This document shows positions 14,401 through 26,400 of a stretch of DNA of 64,000 nucleotides, in pieces; the stretch's first letter is position 1; each line of letters opens with the position of its first letter. Under the pieces are notes generated by a model that made no database searches, was not told where the DNA came from, and saw only the letters and a program-made list of their open reading frames with translations. The stretch is taken from NCBI RefSeq assembly GCF_964275005.1, contig NC_092692.1, forward strand, positions 12,014,764-12,078,763. The letters are read 5' to 3'. Made by a program: the position numbers and the translations under genes. The DNA is from Diadema setosum (lineage: Eukaryota; Echinodermata; Echinoidea; Diadematoida; Diadematidae).

Positions 14401-17400
14401 CTGTCTGTATTGACAAAAGTGTAGGTTACCAATATGCCTGTGGCATCGGCGAACTTCCTGGATATATTCAACAACAAGAAGGTACCATGTACATAATCAG
14501 AAATAATTGACACTTCCAAAGCTACAATAATCATTTAAGTATCAAGGGGTATTTACCAATTCGGTTTCGGTACTGGTTTTTTATGGTAATTCTTAACTGG
14601 GGGCTTCAAGTATGCCTAACAAAAGATAATTTATGCACTGACATAGCAGCGCACCTGACTCATTGCATAACCCATTGGAAGTGCTTTTGTTCTTCTTTGG
14701 AAGCCATAAGTTACAGTGCTTTGAAGTTGGATTTAGCTATAATAGAAATATGTTTGCTATCATTCAGGGTTGGCACAGATGATCACCTTTGTGTGAGATG
14801 ACAGGAACCTTCACAAAACAGAAAAAAAGTGAGGAAAGATGAATGGAGGAGCTAGGTTGGTAGAGAAACGAAGCTGCTATGATAACACGATTTAGGTACC
14901 TGCAGTCTGCATACTGCACGAGGCCCATGTACGTCGGCAGGGACACTGTCTCCACAAAGAACGGAGCCAAGATGTTTCGATGCGCCTGTCTGTTGCAGCA
15001 GAGGGCGATGTTGTACTGTTCCATGCAGGCCTCGGACGACAGGTAGCTGGGAGTCAAGACTTAGATAGTTACGGGAATCGGGGAAAGGAGATGGAGTTAA
15101 CGTTCAGTACACCATTTGATGAAAAATATACCATGCAGCTGGCATATACTGGGTATTTGAAATGCCACGGTATACCAGTTTTCTGCCGGGTAACATAATG
15201 CTGGAGTGTGTATAATACAAGCACTCCAGCCTTATGGGTAGCACGAATCATACTCTAGCGATAAAAATATGCTGATTTCCCATAAACTTGATACATAAGA
15301 AACCCACTTCATTAGATCATGTCAGTGTGTTCTTGTTCTTATGTAGGCCTCTATATTTCACATTTTCTTGTAATGTGTGCAATTGTGGAAGCTTTTATAC
15401 AGAGAAAATGAATTGAGTCAAATTGAATTGAACCAAGTTTCTGTTAATTAAATGTAAATGGATTATGTGCTCACTATAGTATATGTTTGTATATTGTAAA
15501 AGGGAATATTTTCGCACGACTAATTTTTTTTTTTGCGCTCGGCCGGATAAGAAGAGTTTTGCATGCTTTTAATTCCACAGAAGACATCAACTACTGGAAC
15601 ATATGGCAAGCAAAAATATTTGCATGCTTTTATTTTCGCGCTAGTTTCTGGTCACGCGAAATGTGCAAAAATTTCAACACCATGAAAATTTCCACTTCTG
15701 CAGTATCTGTATGTATATGTATATGCGTGTACAAATGTATGCATGCATGTATGTTGTATGTTTGCATATGTACATATCTACACGAATTGATCTAAAAATA
15801 AATGTTCTATTGAACTGAATTGAATTTAAGTACAAATGTATGTGAGTATGCACTGAATATACAAGTGTTTTCATCACATGGGGTGTAGAAGCACAATTTT
15901 GCTTAACTATGGATTTGTCCCACTTTTGATCATTTTCTGCCTAAGATTATATATTTCTCTGTCATATGCACTCACAGCATCAATAAAGCGAAAAACAAAA
16001 ATATAATTAATGTGGTTGTTCATGCAAATATGGGGTATCTAGAGCAGCAAAAACAAGCAGGAAACCCTTCTGTAAAAGTGGATATTTTTGCGCAAGTAAT
16101 TTTTCGCACTCTGCCAAGTATTCAAAACATGAATTTTGTATATGTTTCTAATTCCAGACATTACAAAGTGGTACATATAACAGGCAAAAATATTCACATA
16201 CTTTTATTTTTGCCCTAGTTTCAGGTTGCACGAAATGGCAAAAATTTCCACACCACAAACAAATTTCCACTTTTACAGCAGTGCAAATGGGTAATGAAGG
16301 AGATGAAGCTAAAAGCCTGCATTAAAGCCATGCACATGAGTTCTTGAATTTGGAATAATGTTAAATAGCTGCTAAGAGAGCCATTGAATGCTAAAAGTCA
16401 GAAAGCCACAATCCAAGTTGCTTTTATGAGTCCCATCTGAAGGATTAAACAATGAGAATAAAGTTTCTGGCCTATGAACCCGTTGAGGATGAGTCCGAGT
16501 ATACCCGGGCAGGTGTCTATGGGAAAAGCGTGTTGTAGCAAAATCAAACCATCGTCCACAGGTTAAGAGCACTAGCACTGAGGTCGTGATACTAAATCTG
16601 CAGTCCTCAAAACTGGGAATTTGTTATTCTGTCCAGTGAGCAACAATAGATCCTCATTCTTCATAAAACCAAATATAACAAGAGAAACACACCGAAGATT
16701 TTTTAGGCATAGTGTGTAAGCTTCTTCGAAAGAAATCTGTCTGTTCTCATAAGTATTTGAGTACGGTGTGGAAAGTTTGAACATTTGAATATGACAAAGT
16801 AGACTTTCACAAGCTGAAATAAAAAAATGACAGTTCACACTTCTACTGGTCAAATTTATGGATTAAACATCAGATTATTGATTTATTCATTCTATCGACT
16901 GAAAGAAATCCAAAGGAGTTTCATGGCATGTGGTACACTTTCTTTATAAAATAGTGTCATCTTGGTTGCTGGGGCTGTCCTGACACAACTTTATTAAAAG
17001 TAAAATAAACACTTCTGAATTTTGAACATTAATGCTCACAGTTCTATGTTCATAAATAATCCACTGCAACCTATGTAAAACTACTCAACAACAACAAATA
17101 AATCAATTTCACAACTCAGTGTGATGTAACCCTATCATTCCCATTTCTATCTCATAGTATTGCACTCATAGCTATAATTGTACTTTAATTGTAAGAAGAA
17201 AAAAAGATGACAATTCGTAAGTGAGCAATAGCAGCAATCAATAAATCTCCACCAATATAACAAGGGCTGGGTACAGGTAACTTAAAGGAGACACAAGTAT
17301 AACCAGCACAGGCTGTGATTAACCCGTTGAGGACGGGCTGATTTTGCTATAACACGCATTTCCCATAGACACCTGCCCAAGTATAATGCTCGGGACTCAT

Positions 17401-20400
17401 CCTCAACGGGTTAAAGGAAACAGATTTGTCTCGCAATCCACGAATCACCTGTCAAGACGCGGGCCGACTTGGTCATCAGCTCGTACATCTGGTCCTGCCA
17501 GAAAGACTCGGCGTCGAGTTTCTGTCGCGAGTTGTAGATGCGTACGTCCGGCTTCTCTTCCAAGAGGCATGCCTGGATCCTGTCCGCGACCTCCTGGTCC
17601 TTCTCGCTGTAGGACAGGTACACATCGTACTCAAGGGTCACCTCCTGGGGGCGTAATTTTTTTTATTTTTATATCAATTAAATGTACATGCAAATTTTAC
17701 AGATACCGGTATGCCACTGAAATGTTTGACATGTATGTGTTGTACCACACTAGGGTCAAAGACCTTTCTCATGTATTACTTGACAGGTTAATGCCATACA
17801 ACAAATCCACCTCCCACTGAAGCTTCAACCATGAAGAGACTCAAGATTGTCTACTGTCAGATACATTCTTTATATCATATATATATATATATATATATTA
17901 TTTAAGTTGTATTCTGCTTTAACTGCATGAAATAAATGAAAATCGACCCAAATAAATCGAGGCTGATTTGGGAAATTCCTCATTGGTTTGGTTTGCCAGC
18001 CAAGTCCTAATAGCAATCACTATGAATATAGAGTTTGAGTGCCTGGTTTAATGACTGAAATTCATTCATTCATTCATTCTTTTTATTTCATTCTTCAGAT
18101 ACAAATAGTAAAATATCAAACATTCATATATATACACAATATATACAGGTATAAAAATGATTTTAAAAATATTTCAGCAAACAAATGCAGTAGAACAAAC
18201 AGAGTACATTATAACAATAAAAAAAAAATGAAATAGGATGTATCAGGAAAAGAATATGAGGCTCGAGAGGTAGATACACCCATTACATATGACATAAAAA
18301 TAATTACAGCACAAAATTACTCAATGCGTGTTTGTGTGTGAGTGTGTGTGTGTGTGTGTGTATAAGGATGTTTAACCTTTGTCAACAAAAGACATAAATC
18401 GTGGAGTACTGCCAGCTTTATGTACACCTTGTATCATATGATCAGTGCGTATGAGTCACCATAAAGATGATGAAAACCAGAAACCAGCTATTTGTTACTA
18501 ACAAATATTGAGACAGAAACTTCCCTGATAATATCAACATCGTACTCTTGCAAGCATCCTCTGGCTCTTTTTAATAGTTAATGAGAAGTCAAATAAGACA
18601 CTGACATGTCAACAGACAAGAGTTTCAGTTGTTACAAACAGAGAAAACATAGACCTACAAGGAAACATCCTAATAGGGACTTGAAAACAGTAAAAACAAA
18701 CAAACAAACAAACAAACAAACAAACTGACAAGCAACTACAGGATGTCTATTAATACATCCTTATCTGTGCTGCTGCATTTCAAATCACATCCATTTTGAC
18801 CGAAAAAGTCAATTTTGACTTTAAGATTGCAAAGCCTACTGATGCATTTACCTTAACAACATGGTTGACACTATACCAATTGTCAAGTGGCTTGCTGTAT
18901 GAAAGAATACATGCCTCTACCAGCACTACAGAGTACATATGTTCTCACATGTCACTGGTGGCCAGCTTAGATATCACCTCTCAATGAAAGCACTCTTAAT
19001 TGTACACTTGTGTTTTCTCACATTTCATATACCTGTAAAACTCAGGTCAATTTTTACATTGACACAAAAGAAATATGCTTTTGTCTAGTCTGCTGTATGA
19101 AAACCAGTCAATTTTACCAGACCTCAACTTCCATCATTGAGTGTATGTGTGTCCAGTCAAAAAAAAAAACAACAACAACAATTGAAGGGTCATTAAAAAA
19201 CAACAACATGAATTTCTTGACTTTGACTTCTTCTTTTTTTTTTTTTTAAGTACTCAAGACCTCAAATATTTCCAGTGACAAGTAATATTTTTTTTTCAAC
19301 TATATATTGGGGAACAAAGAAATTCACAGAAATGGTAAGAACGACCACTGCAGCTGGGGGACTCAAACCATGGACTAAATGATTATTTATTATCATTATC
19401 ATTACTAATTTTGGGGGGCAGTAGGTGTTTGTATGTTTGACCACTTCACCTGGAATTCTCCCAACTCTTTATGAGAAAAGTAAAGTTCTTTTATAATGTG
19501 CATAGGGTATGGCACTCCTACATATGGGAACAACAGCCTAAGCCTAAGGAGGGACTTGTCAATGGGGGTAAAATGCCTTGCCAAAGGGAACTACTTACAG
19601 GCTGGGACTTCAAATATTATATCATTTATATACAAATATTGCATCCATAGATCGGTTTCAATATATACCAGTATGCTGCGGAACTGTGCTATAAAGGGGT
19701 AGTACCCTATACTGCAGCCAAATAAAGATAAAGAGGGATCTGAATACAGTCCAACCTCTCCTGGCCCGACATATCGGGACCTGCGCTCGGCCGGATAAGG
19801 GATTTGGCCGGATATGGTAGACCCATTGTTAAATACATGCAGATTCCTATCCACTGGTAGCTGCACATGTACACTGTCATTGTACATGTAACCTATTGAA
19901 GGTAGCATACATTGAAACTCTTTCTTTGCTATCAGCGCCAAATTATAAGCAGGGTCTTTTTTTTTTCTTAAATGATTTGCTCAATGAACAATTGCCTGTA
20001 CCATGCCCTGATTTCATAAAAAGTTTCCATGTTCTTGCGGTGATTTGGGGTTAGCAATGTCTGAATGTATGTTACTTAGATGAAAATTACATGTGACTGT
20101 ATATTAATTATGCTGGGAATAATATGTAATTCATGTGAGTTTGTGTGGGAATTTTGTTTGAGTTTGAAATCCCCCTTTTCCCCCTAATTATTAGATTGAA
20201 AAAAAAAAAATCCTGCTGAGATTGTACCTGGATAATAGAGAGATCCGGAAAAGGGATGCTGGATAGAAGAGGTCAGACTCTATTGATCATCAATAAATGC
20301 TCTTCTTTGCTGTCCTCCAAACAACACTAGTACTTTGAGTTTGGCCTGGACTTTACACTAGACTAGCACCCCTTGGTCACATGGTGAGGGTCAAAGAAAG

Positions 20401-23400
20401 ATTGACTGAAGGGCATTCAACCATTACTTCAACTCACCGCGGGAATGAGGTTGGCAGACTCGTAGTGCTCTTTGAGTTCCTGGAACTTTTTCAAGATGTC
20501 CTCATTGCAGCCTCTCATGAACTTGGGCGTGCTGCCATCTAGCTTGGCATAGACAACAATCTTCAGCAGCTTCATGGCCAGACCTGCCTTGACCCAGCTG
20601 ACCGCTGCCTGGACCATGCCGTCCAACATGACACAAGGGTCGTAGCCCTGGTAGCAATAATCAATGTGACATTGTATTTTTCTCTTTCAGCAGAGTCATA
20701 AATAGACTTCAACTTTCTTTATCTCTTTTTTTTTTAGCACAGTTAGTTAAATGGTGTACATAATAATGCATACTGGATTTTTTTGTAATGGTTGTGAAGT
20801 AGGCCTACTTTGCCATTGTCTGTTATGTTTTACTCTTTTGATGGTTTCACTAGATCATTTCATTGCAATCAAAGAGATTAACACTGTAAGGAGAGAACTG
20901 GAACCCAGCCCTGTTTGAAGCTGTATGGTGAACCATATTCCTTGAACATGAATTTCTACCAAATTTGCGAGACAATACGTCACTGAGTTAAAGGTATTGT
21001 TTACTATTGGGAACAGTGATTTGAAAATATGTTCAAGTTATCACATTTGATGCATATATGTAGGTCAGTTGTATCACAAAACATCCTACCATATAAAAAT
21101 TTGCAATAAAGCCACATTTATAAGGAGATATTACCATTTTTTTTTCACTAAACCATAACTGTAGACCATTTAGTCTAGAAACAATTTTACTTAATATGAC
21201 TATTGTTCGAATTTTGTATTTCAACAAGGCTTAACACTGATCACACTGTTTAACATTTTTACATTGGTTATTTCTGTCCATAACTCATAATTCTAGAACT
21301 ATTTTGAAGCACTAAATCTAGGTTTTTGTTTCATCTGCAAATGGTAAATAATGCCTTTAAGGTAAATAAGGCTTCAAATCTCCAGCTTGGAGGGGATGAT
21401 TGATGAAACCAAGTACAACTCAAATAAGAAGTGACTAGAAATGTCGCTATGGCGACTGATGCCTCCGCCATAATGCATCATTCTCCCAATAGGTGTACAG
21501 TACAATGTCTTCACAATGTGTGATGACAGTTTCACATAACTGGCAGAAATATCTTGAATGTTCACTTTCCACGAACTGGGTTTGCTATAATTGTCTATTA
21601 AAGAGTGCAGGTACGCATATTTGGGGAATTGAAAATTTTTACTTGACTTCTGACCGATCTTATTATAAGTTTATGCATTGAGTATAATTTTCAAGGTATG
21701 AAGAAAGAGTGTAATTACAGTACAAAATATATCTTTTTTTTTTGCATTTAAACATGACCTTTGACCCTTAACATTTGACCTTCGACCTTCTGGCTGAAAA
21801 TTTCCAAGAGAATCTCCATTAAGTAATACATGTACATATATCAAATTTTAAAACTAATAATGCAATCATTGCATATACTAGTATATGAGGAAAATAGTAA
21901 CATTTTGAGGAGTTGACCTTGACCTTTGACCCCATGACTATTGACCCATGACCCCTAAATTCCCTATATAATCCCTGCCAATCAGTACATGCATATGTAC
22001 AAGTTCCATGAAGATACATTGAACTATTTGCGAGAAAAGTGATATTGCAACATTTTCACCTAACCTTTGACCTTTGACCTTATGACATGAAACTCTCTCT
22101 GGATAATCTTTACGCAGTAGTACATGTCTACACAAAGTTTCAAGAAAATAACTGCATTGCACAGATATGGGGGAAATAGCAACATTTTTTGCATTTGACC
22201 TTGACCTTTTGACCTTTGACCTCTTGCCAATGTCACTGAAATCTACTCAACTAATTGTCCCATCATACATCATCCTTGGACCAAGTTTGGTGAAAGCTGC
22301 TTCATCCAGTTTTGAGTTATCACGTAAACAGATAAATTTTAGGATTTGACCTTGATCTTTGACCTTTGACCTCTGTCTGATTTCACTGAAAAACTAATCA
22401 AGTAATTGTCCCATCATACATCATCCTCCAAGAAAGTTTGGTGAAATTTGCTCCATCTAGTCTTGAGTTATCGCGTAAATGGATACAATTTCATGATTTG
22501 ACCTTGACCTTTGACCTTTGACCTTTAGCCGATTTCGCCCAAAATCTAATCAAATCATTGCCCCATCATACTTCATACTTGGACCAAGTTTGGTAAAATT
22601 CCAGTAAATATTACTCAAGTTATCGCGTAAACGAAAGCGGACGGACGTACGTACGGACGTACGGACGGACGGACGGACGGACGGACGGACGGACGGACGG
22701 ACAACCCGAAAACATAATGCCTCCGGCACCACTTCGTGGCGGAGGCATAATAATACACAAGTCCCCCCATCATTTTACTCCCTTGTAGTTGTACAGAAGA
22801 AAACCCACATGTTTTATTACACTGGGACATTATTTATCACAGAAACATGTTGCTGAACAATTTACAGCAGAGTAGACCATTTTTTAGACAATTCATACTG
22901 ACAAGCAGGTAAAATGTGATCAAGGATAAATCCTGATTATGCTACCGAGTAGTTCACAGCATAACTCTCTTTCCTGTGAGAAAAGTTCCCAGGCAGATAT
23001 CACACACTTAGTTCACATGAGCCACGAACGAACAGTAACTCTTCTTGTTCCTTGGGAATGGCTTCTGTGCCTGACATCATGCACGGACATTCCGTTGCTA
23101 TCCCCTGATCCATTTTTTTTTTCTGCAATCTGATTTAGGCATAGGCTAAGCTGCAGACCCACTTAAACCTTTAAGTTACATTTTGAAGAAGAATTCACAG
23201 GTGTAAATTACTGTCATATTTAAATTGAAGAAAGGAGCAACCATTTAACAACTAAAAGTAATCAAAACAGATTAAAAGTTATTTGTTTTTTAAAAAGGAA
23301 ACACATTAAAAGTTTTTTTTTTTTTTGAAATGAGAAAACTTAAAGGGATGGTACAGTTTTGGTTGAGATAAAATATGAAAGAGCATACAATTTTAAGAGG

Positions 23401-26400
23401 AATTCAACATTTATTTGATGAAAATTGGTTTTGAAAAAGCATTATGCAGAAACAAAGAGGTCTTCATAAAAGGTGAGACCCACCATTTATTAGGATCATT
23501 TTGTTTTACTTCGTTTTTGAATTTGTCTTTGAGTCACTTGCACTTTAATATTTCATAAGTGGTTTCTAATTATCTCGCAAAAAAGTTAAAATCTGTATTC
23601 CCATCTCAACAAAAACTATGAAATCCCTTTAAAGAAATCAAACATACACCAAGATCACAGAACAATCCCCCCCCCCCCAACACCCACACACACACACACG
23701 CACACACAAATGATATTTCATCCGTATAGAACTCACGCGTCTGGGTATGAGACTACTAAAAGCACAAAGATACATTTTTTTTTTGTCATCAATCAAGGTA
23801 GCTTCCTGCCACAAATGGCAACCCAACACTAATCTTCTTACAGGATAGGATAGTAAGGTCTGAGGTCATGTAGAGGAAGGACATCCCTATCATCTGTAGC
23901 CCTCATCCGTATTGACACTATAGGCAAACCTCTACATCAGACACTGCCTACTTAATCCAAATGGATGTTGATTTGTGTTGATTTATGATACCCTCAACAT
24001 CACTTTTGCAGTAAAACAAATATCTAGAAACATTCCATATATTTTGAACATTTTTTCTTCTATTTTTCTTCAGATTACTTGGGAACGCCCACAAAAAAAT
24101 CCTTCCAAACCAATATTCCTCAGATGACATCATCAGTCAATCATTGCTAAAGTACTGAAATGTTTAACAAAAGACATTGGAATGCACCTTCCCCTTGACT
24201 CAGCATAATTTGCATGTTCCCTCGCCATGTCTTTTGTTAGTCACATTGCTAGCCGGGTTCACACGTACACCAATTAGCGGGATACAAATCTCGAGATTTG
24301 CATCGCGATCGTCATCCCGAGTTTTTTGCACGTGTGGACAGAAAAAACCCGAAAATTAGCGGGATAAGCATCGCGATGCTAATCCCAAGAAATCTTGAGC
24401 TGGTTCGTCAATTAGCGGGATAATTGGCCCCGCGCTGGTACGTGTGAACGGTCGGGATTAGAATCTCGAGTTTTTACATCCCATCATGCAATATGCACAT
24501 CACAACAGCGAGGCCTCTGCGAAGAGGTCCTTCACCTCTTTGGAGCACAACAACAACAGCGCGCGAACCACACCACTGACGCGTAAAAGACAATGGACAA
24601 AGGTAAGTGCGCGCAGGCAGTGATAGAGAAGGGCGCTGTGTGACTCAGTTTGCAGGCTTTGCTGTTATCTCTATCGGCAATTAGCGGGATAATTCGGTAC
24701 GTGTGGACGCTCGCCAAATTAGCGGGATACCGATCGCGATCGCTATCTCGCTAATTTGGTACGTGTGGACGCTCGCAAAAAAACTCGGGATGAGCATCGC
24801 GATCGTCATCCCGCTAATTTGTACGTGTGAACCCGGCTAATATCACAGAAACATGCAAGTTATGCTGAGTTGAGGGAAAGGTGCATTCCAATGTCTTTTG
24901 TTAAACATTTCAGTCCTTTAGCAATGATTGACAGATGAGGTCATCTGAGGAATATTAGTTTGGAAGGATTTTTTGTGGGCGTTCCCAAGTAATCTGAAGA
25001 AAAATAGAAGAAAAAATTGTTAAAATATATGGAATGTTTGTAGATATTAGTTTCACCGCAAAAGTGATGTTGAGGGTATCATAAATCAACATGAATTTGG
25101 ATTTCAGGGCCCCTTAAAGGAGAGTTTCCCTAAACATGTATGTACAGACAGAAATATCCCTGTACTCAATGAAAGTTGGAGGAAAAGTGGACAATCCATT
25201 TAAAAGAAATGGAGATATTTTTTTTTCCTTTTTAATAATTTCAAGTGCAACCCCAAAATTACTGGCCTACTTTCCCAGAAAAAAAAAAAATTGCTCCAAT
25301 GTCATATAGAATTTTACCTGATTCCCTGTGCTGAGAAGTGGTGTGATCACACTGGCATCCTTGTTCTTCAAGATGGGTACAAGACACCGAAAGGCGTGAC
25401 CGACGAGCTCTTGGGGGCGCCCTGCTCGAAATCTAAAACAGACATCAAAAAATGTAATTCTCTTAGGAATTGGAGTACTGGCTTGCTTCAAGATGAGGAT
25501 GATTCATTTCTCTTTTTTTTTTTCTGTTCTTTGGTTTTGTTTTGTTTTTTTTTTGGGGGGGGGGGAGCCTTTCAAAGAGGACAGAACACTGACAGTGTAA
25601 AACAAATAAAAACAATCAAGGTGGAATGGATCTAAAACATATTATGTGGATGACACACTCAGAAATGTATGCTTCATATACTTTTCTAAACATATACAGA
25701 AAATAGGCATGAAATACAACACATATAACTAAAGAAAGAAAATAAAATGCTCTATATGAGTGCACGTTGAATACAGGATAACCCTATTTACCTGCATAAT
25801 ATGTCCCTTTCTCTACCTCTTTATCTATCTGTCTATATATCTATCTATCAATACATTAATCATTCACTCACGTACTACAACAATTAACCAATAAATCTAT
25901 CTACCTATCATCTCTCTTTTTTTCCTCTCTATATATGTGTATATAATATATATATACATATATGCGAGTGTGTGTGTGTGTGTGTGCGTGTGTGTGTGCG
26001 TGTCTGTGTGTGCGCGTGCGTGTGGAGAAGTGCAGGAAGCCAAATTACCGGACATCCCATCAAATCACTAATCTATTTTCCCAAAGTTATGCTCCATGGA
26101 ATGACTCATGCAATTCACCTTGGGCACAGCCATGTCAAACATCAGATTTAAGACCAACAAAAAAGCCCTCTATTATAATTATGACTCACATAGCACTGTG
26201 TACAGCAGGCAAGATTGCATGAAGTAGCACCCATATTATATTCTTGTATGTGTGGGTGTGTGTACATGTATACAGGGTTGCACACTAACCCGTTTCTTCT
26301 ACTGGTCCGACCGTTACGTCAGTCCAGTACATACATGTAGGTACCTATTTTTTCCATTTTTTTACTGGTAAATTCCTGAAAAAATTATACTGGTCTGACA

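Noticed and set aside
22616-22702. CRISPR-like array
   Set aside because: The GACG units are a simple 4-bp tandem repeat without spacers, in a eukaryotic genome.
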